From Ferdinandcohnia sp036965045 (lineage in GTDB: Bacteria; Bacillota; Bacilli; Bacillales; Bacillaceae_L), in NCBI RefSeq assembly GCF_036965045.1, contig NZ_JBALOV010000027.1, positions 1 to 64,000 of the forward strand: 64,000 bases of DNA, read 5' to 3'. The notes under the pieces are model-generated. The model was not told the DNA's origin, made no database searches, and saw only the letters and a list, made by a program, of their open reading frames with translations. Positions within the stretch are counted from its first letter, which is position 1, and each line of letters opens with the position of its first letter. Shown piece by piece: positions 33,854 to 43,034 of the stretch. The position numbers and the translations under genes are program-made.

Positions 33854-35491
33854 TTACTCAAAGTAAGCCCACTTAAATTGAGCATCACCTAATGGTGAGA
33901 TAACAACACCTTTTAGATTCTCATTTTGAACCCAGTTGTTTGTGTAGAAGTAGATAGGTGCAATTGGCATTTCACCAATTACCACTTGCTCGGCTTCTTT
34001 CAGTATTCCTAGGCGCTTATCTTTATCCGTTTCTTTTGCTGCTTGCGAAAGCAAATTATTAAATGTTTCGCTTGTCCAACCTGTATCATTATTACCTTTT
34101 GGTTCAGTAAAAATTTCAAGGAAGTTTACAGCGTCATTGAAATCAGCTAACCAACCTGTACGAGCAATTTGGAAATTGCCTTGGTCTACATTATCAAGAA
34201 ACACGTTCCATTCCGCATTATTAAGTGTTACTTCCACTCCTAAATTTGTTCTCCACATATCTTGAATTGCCTGGGCAATCTTTTGATGCCCTTCGGAAGT
34301 ATTATAGGAGAGAGCAATTGGAGGAAGTTCAGAAACGTCGGCTAAACCAAGTTCATCTAAACCTTTTTGTAAATGTTCCTTTGCAGCCTCAACATCATTA
34401 TCTTTGAAATAACCGTTCTCATTTTCTTTTAATATGGTCGTTGGAACTAATGCCATTGCTGGAATTTGTCCACCTAGGGCAACGTTATCTACTATCGCTT
34501 TTCGATTAATCGCATAAGCAAATGCTTTACGAATATTTTCATTCTGAAACGGCTCCTTATTAATATTAAATTTATACCAATACGTTCCTGCAATTGTGCT
34601 TTTTTTGAGTGTTCCTTCTTTTTCTAAAGTAGGAATAACATCTGTCGGTAATGCTGACATAGGCGCCCCAGCCCAGTCCAATTCACCTTTTTTGAAACTC
34701 TGATACTCTGTATTCGGGTCATTAATCATATCCATTGTAATTTTTTCAAGTTTAACTGAATCTGCATCCCAATAATCCTTATTTTTTTCAAGCGTGATTG
34801 TTGCTGATTTATCCGCAATCACAAATGGGCCATTCGATACATAAGATTCATCAACACGATTTGCCCAATCAGGATTATCCTTTGCAATCTTACTATTCAC
34901 AGGAAAATACGTATAAAAGGCTGTTAGTTCTAGAAAATAAGCAGTTGGGTTTACTAATTTAACCTCAAGCGTTTTATCATCGATTGCTTTAATACCTACA
35001 TTCTCCATTTTTTCGATTGTAATATCTGGTGAATTGTATGCGTCTTTTGCCCCTTCAATATAATTGTATATTTGTGAAGCATAATCAGATTGATTCCCAG
35101 GGACCAGTACCCATTTCCACGCATATTCAAAATCATGAGCAGTAACAGGATCACCATTGGACCATTTGGCATCGCGAATGGTAAATGTATAAGTTTTTCC
35201 GTCCTCTGATACATCTATTTTTTCCGCCATTGCTTCTTCTGCTTCTCCATTTTTATTGATACGTGTCAAACCTTCAAAGGCATGGGTAAGGACAACCCCA
35301 GATGTTGAGTCAGTTGCTAAGCCTGGGTGTAATGTTGGAGGTTCAGAACTAATATTGATTCTTAGTTCTTGCTTTGCACCTTCCCCCTCAGCTCCGCCTC
35401 CTTCTTCGTTATCATTATCAAATGTGCCACAGGCGGAAAGGACAAGGGTGCTTGCCAAAAATATGCTTACTAACCTCGATAATTTTTTCAT
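33854..35491 (-). CDS. oppA: Oligopeptide-binding lipoprotein OppA (545 aa)
   Basis: Extracellular peptide receptor of the Opp system, which in B. subtilis also takes up Phr/CSF signals. Lipoprotein signal with lipobox LVLSAC and Cys21; short Asp/Glu/Gly-rich linker; SBP_bac_5 domain from about 48 with ISSEPPTLHPGLATD and NPTAYFLELTAFYTYFPV. Start at the ATG after GGGAGGTTATCTA, giving exactly the B. subtilis length of 545. First gene of oppABCDF. Confidence 0.96.
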   Translation of the reverse strand: MKKLSRLVSIFLASTLVLSACGTFDNDNEEGGGAEGEGAKQELRINISSEPPTLHPGLATDSTSGVVLTHAFEGLTRINKNGEAEEAMAEKIDVSEDGKTYTFTIRDAKWSNGDPVTAHDFEYAWKWVLVPGNQSDYASQIYNYIEGAKDAYNSPDITIEKMENVGIKAIDDKTLEVKLVNPTAYFLELTAFYTYFPVNSKIAKDNPDWANRVDESYVSNGPFVIADKSATITLEKNKDYWDADSVKLEKITMDMINDPNTEYQSFKKGELDWAGAPMSALPTDVIPTLEKEGTLKKSTIAGTYWYKFNINKEPFQNENIRKAFAYAINRKAIVDNVALGGQIPAMALVPTTILKENENGYFKDNDVEAAKEHLQKGLDELGLADVSELPPIALSYNTSEGHQKIAQAIQDMWRTNLGVEVTLNNAEWNVFLDNVDQGNFQIARTGWLADFNDAVNFLEIFTEPKGNNDTGWTSETFNNLLSQAAKETDKDKRLGILKEAEQVVIGEMPIAPIYFYTNNWVQNENLKGVVISPLGDAQFKWAYFE

Positions 35492-35621
35492 TAGATAACC
35501 TCCCAAATATGTAATTTGCTTGATTTGTTTCGAAAAGATATACGCTACTTATGTTGTTTCAAAACATATCTTCTTATGCGTGTTAGCATCCTATGTTTTA
35601 CCATTTTTTTCGCTTCACTAC

Positions 35622-35649
35622 TTGCAATTTAGATTGAAAAGAATATAAT
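35622..35649 (+). promoter_or_regulatory. Predicted promoter of trpS T-box transcript
   Basis: TTGCAA, 16 bases, TATAAT, just upstream of the T-box leader. Confidence 0.7.
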
Positions 35650-35655
35650 AAAAAT

Positions 35656-35926
35656 AATATGAATAACGTGCTATGAAGAAGAGTAGTACATATGAATACC
35701 ATTTTTACAGAGAGTCTGTGGTTGGTGTGAACAGATAATGGAGCATATGGAATGGACTTATGAGCATCTATGCTGAAAAACAAAGTAGGCTTTAGACGTG
35801 TTCCTTACGTTACAAGGATACGAGAGATTTTACTCACTAATATGGGTAAAATAACTAGGGTGGCAACGCGGAAACCATTCGTCCCTAACATTTAATTGTT
35901 AGGGATGGGTGGTTTTTTATTTTGGT
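35656..35926 (+). promoter_or_regulatory. T-box riboswitch, tRNA-Trp specific, before trpS
   Basis: Stem I begins GAAGAGTAGTA near 35676, with AGAGA and GGTTGGTGTGAAC apical elements. The specifier loop GGAATGGACTT holds TGG (Trp codon) at 35753-35755. The T-box sequence AGGGTGGCAACGCGG is at 35857-35871; its UGGC can pair with the GCCA end of uncharged tRNA-Trp. The terminator TCCCTAACA / TGTTAGGGA plus ACCA / TGGT ends in TTTTTT near 35918. Uncharged tRNA-Trp should favour antitermination. Confidence 0.93.
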
Positions 35927-35955
35927 TTTAACTATTAAAAAAGGAGAAAAACAAG

Positions 35956-36945
35956 ATGCAAACTATTTTTTCAGGGATTCAACCAAGTGGATCCGTCACA
36001 TTAGGAAACTATATCGGGGCAATGAAGCAATTTGTTGAATTGCAAAATGAATACAATTGCTTCTATTGTATAGTGGACCAACACGCGATTACAGTACCAC
36101 AAGAATCAAAAAAATTACGCGAAAATATTAAAAGCCTAGCTGCACTATATTTGGCAATTGGGCTTGATCCAGAAAAAGCAACTCTGTTTATTCAATCAGA
36201 GGTTCCGGCACATGCTCAAGCAGGTTGGATGTTACAATGTGTCTCTTATATCGGTGAACTTGAGCGAATGACTCAATTTAAGGATAAATCACAAGGAAAA
36301 GAAGCAGTCGTGGCTGGATTATTAACCTATCCTCCACTTATGGCTGGAGATATTCTCCTTTATAATGCAGACCTTGTTCCTGTGGGTGAGGACCAAAAGC
36401 AACATATCGAATTAACACGTGACCTTGCTGAAAGATTTAATAAAAAATATCGTGAAATCTTCACGATACCTGATGCAAGAATCCCTAAAGAAGGCGCAAG
36501 AATTATGTCCTTACAGGAACCAACTAAGAAGATGAGTAAATCAGATCCAAATCAAAAAAGCTATATTGCCTTACTCGATGATCCAAAACAAATTGAGAAA
36601 AAAATTAAAAGTGCCGTAACCGACTCAGAGGGAATTGTGAAATTCGACAAGGAAAATAAACCTGGTATTTCCAATCTACTGACCATCTATTCCAATTTCA
36701 GCAACAAATCAATTGAGGAAATTGAAGCAATGTATGAAGGAAAAGGATACGGAGAATTTAAAGCTGACCTAGCGGAGGTTGTATTAAACGAAATTCGCCC
36801 TATTCAAGAAAGATATTACGACTTCTTAAACTCATCAAAATTAGATGAAATCCTTGATGCCGGTGCTGAAAAAGCCAATAAAGTAGCAAGTAAAACCGTC
36901 AAAAAGATGGAAAATGCCATGGGTCTAGGGAGAAAAAGAAAATAA
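35956..36945 (+). CDS. trpS: Tryptophanyl-tRNA synthetase (329 aa)
   Basis: Class I synthetase that charges tRNA-Trp. HIGH-like GSVTLGNYIGA near 12-22, second motif DILLYNADLVPVGEDQKQHIEL, and the KMSKS loop in PTKKMSKSDPNQ near 189-200. Length matches the B. subtilis enzyme (330). Regulated by the T-box leader immediately upstream; monocistronic, ending in a bidirectional terminator. Confidence 0.97.
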   Translation: MQTIFSGIQPSGSVTLGNYIGAMKQFVELQNEYNCFYCIVDQHAITVPQESKKLRENIKSLAALYLAIGLDPEKATLFIQSEVPAHAQAGWMLQCVSYIGELERMTQFKDKSQGKEAVVAGLLTYPPLMAGDILLYNADLVPVGEDQKQHIELTRDLAERFNKKYREIFTIPDARIPKEGARIMSLQEPTKKMSKSDPNQKSYIALLDDPKQIEKKIKSAVTDSEGIVKFDKENKPGISNLLTIYSNFSNKSIEEIEAMYEGKGYGEFKADLAEVVLNEIRPIQERYYDFLNSSKLDEILDAGAEKANKVASKTVKKMENAMGLGRKRK

Positions 36946-36953
36946 TAAAAGTG

Positions 36954-36985
36954 AAAAAGGATTTGTTCGAAAACAAATCCTTTTT
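36954..36985. terminator. Bidirectional terminator between trpS and yjbA
   Basis: Perfect 14-bp stem AAAAAGGATTTGTT / AACAAATCCTTTTT with CGAA tetraloop; A-run/T-run symmetrical, serving both convergent genes. Confidence 0.88.
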
Positions 36986-36986
36986 C

Positions 36987-37736
36987 TTATACCTTTGACT
37001 CATGTTCAATTTCCCAAAGCTTTTCAAAAAATGGCTGACCTTTAATTAGGTTTTCACATAGTTGGACATGTTTGCTCGTCCAACCGTTTCTCGTTTCTTC
37101 ATAGAGGTTATGCCATACTTCCTCAAACTGCATTTCCTGAATTTCTTGGTATCTCGACGGATTCCATTCCGTATACCAATACCTGATCTCAGCTACATTT
37201 TTTGTTGAGGCTAACTGATCTAACGCCATAAATAAAAGCTGCTTTAACTGTCTTTCCTTACGGGTTAGCCCTGCCATTTCAATAGGTGATGGAGATAAAA
37301 TATGATATTCCTTGTCATTTATGCTATCCTTAGTATCAAAAGTATAAGGAATCGCTTCATGTCCACTCACCATCTCATAAACAAGCTGTTCCTGCCGTGG
37401 AATTAATCGACTTTTCCGAATTGGAATATTGTACCCAATTGTGTCTATCGCCATAATTCCATGACCATCTGTTACAACAAAACAATAATCGAGCTGAATC
37501 CGTTCATGATTTTTTCGAACATACGCTTTTTGGTGAACATCCATAAGAAGTTGCTGTGGTAGTTCCATTAAATCATTCTCAATGTAGTTAAACAATGGAG
37601 ACTCAATTTTTAGCAAAGGTACCTGGTCTAACAGTTCAACACTATCATCCTTGCGCCATTCATGGAAGTGGCAAACGTTGTAACCATTTTCTTCACCTTC
37701 AAACCAATTTACCCAAATATCATGAAGAAACAACAT
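36987..37736 (-). CDS. yjbA: UPF0736 family protein YjbA (249 aa)
   Basis: Soluble protein starting MLFLHDIWVNWFEGEENGYN, with VVTDGHGIMAIDTIGY near 88 and WYTEWNPSRY near 190, characteristic of UPF0736. Function unknown. Length matches B. subtilis YjbA (250), and position between trpS and app is conserved. Confidence 0.9.
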   Translation of the reverse strand: MLFLHDIWVNWFEGEENGYNVCHFHEWRKDDSVELLDQVPLLKIESPLFNYIENDLMELPQQLLMDVHQKAYVRKNHERIQLDYCFVVTDGHGIMAIDTIGYNIPIRKSRLIPRQEQLVYEMVSGHEAIPYTFDTKDSINDKEYHILSPSPIEMAGLTRKERQLKQLLFMALDQLASTKNVAEIRYWYTEWNPSRYQEIQEMQFEEVWHNLYEETRNGWTSKHVQLCENLIKGQPFFEKLWEIEHESKV

Positions 37737-37836
37737 TTATTACCCCTCACTTCAAAGCTGTTTGTCAACAGTATAGGCAGAAGGGGAAAAATTTATTCCA
37801 AAATATTCTTGTTTTGCTAGAAAAATACTCTACATC

Positions 37837-38052
37837 TTAATCTCTTCTTGATGATTTTACCGGATAGTAAATACTAGCCCAAATCATTCCTAAGCCCACT
37901 GCGACTAGATAGCATTCAATTCTTTTACTAATAAATTGCAAGTATTGCACAAATGTAAGCCCTGTTGTCATTAGGTTTAAATAAGCAATGATCGTAATAC
38001 CTCCACTAACTGCTAGCCCAAATCCAACTAAAAAGAAAAAAGCCCTACCCAT
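37837..38052 (-). CDS. Small two-helix membrane protein (about 71 aa), start uncertain
   Basis: MGRAFFFLVGFGLAVSGGITII and a second helix CYLVAVGLGMIWASIYYP (two transmembrane segments), with a short FISKRIE loop. No good ribosome site precedes either the ATG chosen or an in-frame TTG five codons earlier; the hydrophobic frame continues further upstream to a stop, so a non-standard start is possible. Unknown family; lies between yjbA and the app operon. Confidence 0.6.
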   Translation of the reverse strand: MGRAFFFLVGFGLAVSGGITIIAYLNLMTTGLTFVQYLQFISKRIECYLVAVGLGMIWASIYYPVKSSRRD

Positions 38053-38171
38053 CTGGATACCAGACAATAAAGCTGTGATAAAAATGCCTTCTCAATTCAA
38101 TCACCTGCTCGTCCCATTTACTTACTATAATCTATGGTTCAAGTTTAGAAAAGATGACTACTGGAAAATAG

Positions 38172-38200
38172 AAAAAGCCAAGATCGCATCTTGGCTTTTT
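38172..38200 (-). terminator. Terminator of the first app operon
   Basis: Perfect 13-bp stem AAAAAGCCAAGAT / ATCTTGGCTTTTT with a 3-base loop; overlaps the appC stop codon. Confidence 0.88.
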
Positions 38201-39107
38201 ACTCATTTATTTTTGGATCAAGTGCATCACGAAGACCATCACCTACGAAGTTAAAGCATAGTACGGTAATTAAAATCATTAAACCTGGAGCAGTTGGAAC
38301 CCACCACTGGTTAAGCATGATTGTTATACTCTGTGCACCTTGTAGCATATTTCCCCAACTTGGTGTTGGTGGCATAATACCTAATCCTAGGTAACTAAGA
38401 GCAGACTCAGCTAAAATGACTCCCCCTACAGCTAATGTAGCTGCAACAATGATTGGCCCCATCGCGTTTGGAAGGATTTCTCTAAAGATAATGGTAAAGC
38501 TTCTTGTTCCAATCGTCTTAGATGCTAAAACAAACTCACGATTACGCAGTGATAAAAACTCACCCCGAACCAATCTGGCAGTTGTCATCCATCCTGTAAG
38601 TGCAAAAATGATAATTAACTTATCAACACCTGGTTTAAAAAGCGTTACAAGCGTGATTAGCAAGAAAATTTGTGGAATAGAAAGCATAATATCTACGAAT
38701 CTCATGACCAATGCATCAACAATTCCACCAAAATATCCTGCAATTGCACCTAATGCTGTTCCAATCGTAATCGCTCCAGCTACTGATGCAAAGCCTACCA
38801 GTAATGAAATTCTTGCACCATACAATAATCGAGTTAAGATATCACGGCCAAAGGTATCTGTACCTAGTAAATGTTCCTTACTAGGGTCTGCAAGTCTCTT
38901 AAATAGATCCTGTTTGTCTGGGTCATGTGGCGTTAATAATGGTGCAAATATCGCTGATAAGATAATAAGAATCAAAAGCACTGCACCGATAACTGCAAGC
39001 TTATTTTTAAAGAACTTACGAATCATTATTTTCGTCAAAGTATCGGCTTTAGAGCTCATACCTTGAAGTTCTATTTCATTTCCTGGTGCTAAATTAGGTT
39101 GTGCCAT
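38199..39107 (-). CDS. appC: Oligopeptide ABC transporter permease AppC (302 aa)
   Basis: OppC-type permease: tail, first helix, loop with HLLGTDTFGRDILTRLLYGAR (shown by GTDTFGRDILTRL), then five helices with the EAA contact region ASKTIGTRSFTIIFREILPN. 15 bases after appB. Last gene of appDFABC. Confidence 0.93.
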   Translation of the reverse strand: MAQPNLAPGNEIELQGMSSKADTLTKIMIRKFFKNKLAVIGAVLLILIILSAIFAPLLTPHDPDKQDLFKRLADPSKEHLLGTDTFGRDILTRLLYGARISLLVGFASVAGAITIGTALGAIAGYFGGIVDALVMRFVDIMLSIPQIFLLITLVTLFKPGVDKLIIIFALTGWMTTARLVRGEFLSLRNREFVLASKTIGTRSFTIIFREILPNAMGPIIVAATLAVGGVILAESALSYLGLGIMPPTPSWGNMLQGAQSITIMLNQWWVPTAPGLMILITVLCFNFVGDGLRDALDPKINE

Positions 39108-39122
39108 CCTTCTTCCCCCCCT

Positions 39123-40073
39123 CTAGTATTCAATTCTCGGATCAAAGATAGCGTATAAAATATCGGCTATAAGATTTCCTACTACTACTAGTACGGAGGA
39201 AATAACAGTTATTGCCATAACGATTGGATAATCACGTTGGAAAGCTGAATCAACGAATAATTTTCCCAGTCCCGGCCAACCAAATACGGATTCAACAATT
39301 ACGGAACCACCAATGAAACTTGGTATCATAATTCCAAATATCGTAATAACCGGAATTAAACCGTTTCGTAATCCATGCTTTGCAATAACCTTTCCTTCTT
39401 TAAAGCCTTTTGCTCTTGCCGTTCTCATGTAGTCTTGGTTAACAACCTCGATCATACTTGATCGAGTATATCTAGTTAAACTAGCCATATCGGCTGTTGC
39501 TAAAACGAAAGCAGGTAGGATTAAATGGTGAATACGATCCCAAATGCTAAACGGTGCATTTAGTGTTTGGGTACCTGAAGCTGGGAACCAGCCTAGATGA
39601 ACAGAGAAAATCATAATTAATACTAGTCCAAACCAGAAATTTGGGATAGCAAGTCCTAAAAAGGAAGATACAGTAACTGTATAATCTATTTTTGAATATG
39701 GACGTACAGCAGAAATGACACCAAATGGAACTGCAATTACGATTGCTAATATTGTAGATACTCCCATCAACAAGAGGGTGTTCGGCAATCGATTCCAAAT
39801 CAACTCAGAAACATCTCGGCCCTTATTAATAACGGAATCTCCAAAGTCACCTTGAAGCATGTTTCCTAACCATTTGAAATACTGTACATGGACAGGGTCA
39901 TTAAATCCATATTTCTCCATAACCACCTCTCTATCTGCAGCACTAATATTAGGGTCCATCAAGAGTGCAGTTGGGTCACCTGGAGCCATATGCATGATTG
40001 CAAATGAGATGATGGTAATTCCTAATAATAGGGGAATAGCCATTAATGTTCGACGGATGATATAAGATACCAT
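39123..40073 (-). CDS. appB: Oligopeptide ABC transporter permease AppB (316 aa)
   Basis: OppB-type six-helix permease: IIRRTLMAIPLLLGITII, MAPGDPTALLMDP near 29, EAA loop YMRTARAKGFKEGKVIAKH near 197 and VFGWPGLGKLFVDSA near 262. Separated from appA by a GC-rich hairpin. Confidence 0.94.
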   Translation of the reverse strand: MVSYIIRRTLMAIPLLLGITIISFAIMHMAPGDPTALLMDPNISAADREVVMEKYGFNDPVHVQYFKWLGNMLQGDFGDSVINKGRDVSELIWNRLPNTLLLMGVSTILAIVIAVPFGVISAVRPYSKIDYTVTVSSFLGLAIPNFWFGLVLIMIFSVHLGWFPASGTQTLNAPFSIWDRIHHLILPAFVLATADMASLTRYTRSSMIEVVNQDYMRTARAKGFKEGKVIAKHGLRNGLIPVITIFGIMIPSFIGGSVIVESVFGWPGLGKLFVDSAFQRDYPIVMAITVISSVLVVVGNLIADILYAIFDPRIEY

Positions 40074-40154
40074 AGCTATTTCTCCTTCACAATTTAATAA
40101 ATTCGTCTATGTTTGATCTAGATACAAATATCCAGGAATTTTCGGTTTCCAATA

Positions 40155-40190
40155 GCAAGAGGGAAGGGAATCATTACCCTTCCCTCTGCA
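40155..40190 (-). promoter_or_regulatory. Hairpin between appA and appB
   Basis: GAGGGAAGGG / CCCTTCCCTC (10 bp perfect, extended by GCA / TGC around one bulge), 8-base loop, no U-run afterwards. Better fits an mRNA 3'-end stabiliser or processing site than a terminator. Confidence 0.65.
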
Positions 40191-40213
40191 ATAATCATGT
40201 TAGTTTACTATTA

Positions 40214-41896
40214 TTAGTTACTAGGTTGTAACCACCATTTATTTGCATTGAATAATTGAGACTTCGGATGGAATTCATAACCTTGTAATTCTTCCGGCAT
40301 AGCACGGTACTCAATTGGGTAGTACAAGAATGTATATGCTTGGTCTTCAACAAGAATTTGGTATAGATCTTTGTGAATTTCCTTATACTTCTCAATGTCA
40401 GTAGTCTTTCTAGCTTCTTCCATTAGCTTATCTGCTTCAGGATTGCTATACCAGTTCATGTTTAAGCCTTCTTCAGCTTGACTTGAATGGAAAATATCAT
40501 ATTGATCAGGGAATGTTGATAATGACCAGCCTAGAATCATTGCTTCATAATCCCAGTTTGGAGCAGAGATTTGTTCAATGAATGCTGACCATTCAACGAT
40601 TTCTGGTTTTGCTTCAACGCCAATTTCTTTAAATTGTTGTTGTAAAACTACAGCAATATCTTCACGGATTTTGTTACCTTGGTTCGTTTTGATAGAGAAT
40701 GACATTTCTTTGCCATCTTTATCTACGATACCGTTACCGTTCGTATCTTCCCAACCAGCTTCTTTAAGCAATGCTTTGGCTTTCTCTAAATCATAATCAA
40801 ATTTTGGTACGTCGTCATTATATGTCCACATCAACGGGCTATCTGGAGCTTCAGCAGGTTGACCAGCACCATTCATAATGCTATCAACAATTGCTTGTTT
40901 GTTTACAGCATGTGTAAATGCTTGACGTACTTTCTTGTCTTTGAATCTTTCATCCTTTTGGTTGAATCCAAGGAATGTATAAGATAAAGCTAAATCTTCC
41001 TCAATCTTAGTTCCTTCGATTGCTTTTACAGTATCAATTTCAGTACCAGGGAATGCATTATACATATCAATTTCACCAGCTTGCAATGCTGCGATTAAAG
41101 CATTAGCATCTGCTACATATCTAGTTGTAATCGTATCTAAATATGGACGACCTTCAAAGTAATCATCATTCGCTTCTACTTTTACATACTCGCCATCTTT
41201 CCATTCTACAAATTTGAAAGGACCAGTACCAATAGGGCTCTTTGTATTGAACTCATGCTCATGAATTGTAGCTGGGTCAACATCACCTAAGATATGCTCA
41301 GGTAGTGGACCATATGATCCTAATGTTGTTGGATAGAAAGTTACATCTACTTTATTTAAAGTAAATTTAACAGTGTAATCATCGATTTTTTCAATTTTTT
41401 CTAAACTTTCGAAGTTTGATTTACGTTCTGAAACTACCTCTGGTTTTTTCATTAATTCATAGGCGAATACTAAATCGTCAGCATTCATTTCTTCACCATC
41501 ATGCCATTTAACGCCTTGCTTAAGTTTAACCGTATATTCTAAACCATCTTCAGAAGTTTGAATATCCTCAGCTAAATCATACTCAGTTTCAAGATCTTTA
41601 TTTGTCTTGACAATTGCATTATAGATTAATCCTTCAATATCACTTGACGCTGTATCAGTTGAAAAATATGGATTGAATAATGTTGGACTCCCTGCACTTC
41701 CAACTACCAAATCTCCACCAGTTACAGGTTCATTATTTTTTGGTTCTTCTTTTGCTGGTTCTTCTTTTGCAGGTGTTTCTTCTTTTGGCTTTTCTTCGTC
41801 ACTATTAGCTTTTTCGCCACCGGAACAAGCTGCTAAGAAAAGTGACATAACAAGTGTTAGGACTAAAAATAGCCATAAGCTCTTTCTTAACTTCAT
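40214..41896 (-). CDS. appA: Oligopeptide-binding lipoprotein AppA (560 aa)
   Basis: Lipobox FLAAC with Cys24, then a Glu/Lys/Pro linker holding two PAKEEP repeats (tandem 15-bp DNA repeat), then the SBP_bac_5 domain starting GGDLVVGSAGSPTLFNPYFS. WSLSTFPDQYDIFHSSQ near 478 is a distinctive AppA segment. A DTNGNGIVDKDG loop (D-x-N-x-N-G) near 383-394 looks like a calcium-binding loop. Receptor for longer oligopeptides. Third gene of appDFABC. Confidence 0.94.
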   Translation of the reverse strand: MKLRKSLWLFLVLTLVMSLFLAACSGGEKANSDEEKPKEETPAKEEPAKEEPKNNEPVTGGDLVVGSAGSPTLFNPYFSTDTASSDIEGLIYNAIVKTNKDLETEYDLAEDIQTSEDGLEYTVKLKQGVKWHDGEEMNADDLVFAYELMKKPEVVSERKSNFESLEKIEKIDDYTVKFTLNKVDVTFYPTTLGSYGPLPEHILGDVDPATIHEHEFNTKSPIGTGPFKFVEWKDGEYVKVEANDDYFEGRPYLDTITTRYVADANALIAALQAGEIDMYNAFPGTEIDTVKAIEGTKIEEDLALSYTFLGFNQKDERFKDKKVRQAFTHAVNKQAIVDSIMNGAGQPAEAPDSPLMWTYNDDVPKFDYDLEKAKALLKEAGWEDTNGNGIVDKDGKEMSFSIKTNQGNKIREDIAVVLQQQFKEIGVEAKPEIVEWSAFIEQISAPNWDYEAMILGWSLSTFPDQYDIFHSSQAEEGLNMNWYSNPEADKLMEEARKTTDIEKYKEIHKDLYQILVEDQAYTFLYYPIEYRAMPEELQGYEFHPKSQLFNANKWWLQPSN

Positions 41897-42011
41897 CTTT
41901 GTTTCCCCCTATCGTTTTGTTAGAATTTTTAGTTTTTACTACTTAGATTGATCCCTCTTAGGTGGCATCTCCTCCCTTCAAGAAATCTATATATTTTCTG
42001 TGCAGCCACCT

Positions 42012-43034
42012 TTACTCGTAAAGGTGACATGCAACAAAATGCCCTTGTTTTACTTCCTTAAATTCTGGTACCAGCTGGCGGCAAATATCGGTTGCGGCTG
42101 GGCATCTAGTGTGGAAGACACATCCACTTGGCGGATTTGAAGGACTTGGAAGTTCTCCCTTAAGTACAATTCGTTCTCTTTTGATTGCACCTGCTTTTTT
42201 AGGAACAGGAACGGCAGATAATAATGCTTGTGTATATGGATGAAGTGGTTCAGCATATAAATCTTCTTTTTCAGCTAATTCCATCATTCTACCTAAATAC
42301 ATAACTCCTACTCTATCACTTATATGTCTTACAACACTCAAGTCATGAGAGATAAAGATGTACGTTAGTCCAAATTCTTCTTGAAGATCTTCCATCAAGT
42401 TAATAACCTGAGCTTGAATCGACACGTCAAGCGCTGATACAGGTTCATCAGCTATAATCAATTCAGGATTTAACGCAAGTGCTCTTGCAATTCCGATTCT
42501 TTGACGTTGTCCTCCTGAGAATTCATGTGGATATCTATTGATAAAAGATGAGTTTAATCCAACCGTTTCCATTAATTCTTTTACTTTCTCTTCTCGCTCT
42601 TTTGCATTGTATAAGTTATGAGTAATTAATGGTTCTTTAATAATAGAACGTAATGTCTTTCTAGGGTTAAGGGTTGCAAATGGATCTTGGAAGACCATTT
42701 GAATGTCTCTTCTCACATGTTTTCTTAATTCACTTTCCGACATATGTGAAATGTCTTTACCCTTAAAAATAATCTTTCCATCAGTCGGTTCGTATAATCG
42801 GATAATTGTTCTGCCAGTTGTGGATTTTCCACAGCCTGACTCTCCAACAAGCCCGATTGTTTCTCCTTTTTTGATTTGTAAGCTAATGCCGTCAACTGCT
42901 TTGACATTACCTACTTTTCGTTGCAGGAGACCAGCCTTGATTGGAAAATATTTTTTAACATCTTGAAGCTCCAGGATGATATCGCTATTTTCCTGCGTTG
43001 TTTTAACTTTATTATCTAGGTTGGTAGTAGTCAT
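42012..43034 (-). CDS. appF: Oligopeptide ABC transporter ATPase AppF (340 aa)
   Basis: Walker A GESGCGKST near 63, Q-loop MVFQDPFATLNPRKTL, signature FSGGQRQRIGIARALAL, Walker B LIIADEPVSALDVS, and a C-terminal Opp extension with the Cys pattern SGCVFHTRCPAATDICRQL that binds an Fe-S cluster or metal in relatives. Overlaps appD by four bases (ATGA). Confidence 0.95.
   Translation of the reverse strand: MTTTNLDNKVKTTQENSDIILELQDVKKYFPIKAGLLQRKVGNVKAVDGISLQIKKGETIGLVGESGCGKSTTGRTIIRLYEPTDGKIIFKGKDISHMSESELRKHVRRDIQMVFQDPFATLNPRKTLRSIIKEPLITHNLYNAKEREEKVKELMETVGLNSSFINRYPHEFSGGQRQRIGIARALALNPELIIADEPVSALDVSIQAQVINLMEDLQEEFGLTYIFISHDLSVVRHISDRVGVMYLGRMMELAEKEDLYAEPLHPYTQALLSAVPVPKKAGAIKRERIVLKGELPSPSNPPSGCVFHTRCPAATDICRQLVPEFKEVKQGHFVACHLYE

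Noticed and set aside
38416..39066. 216-codon plus-strand frame opposite appC
   Set aside because: Pure antisense shadow of a well-conserved permease; no ribosome site, low-complexity translation.
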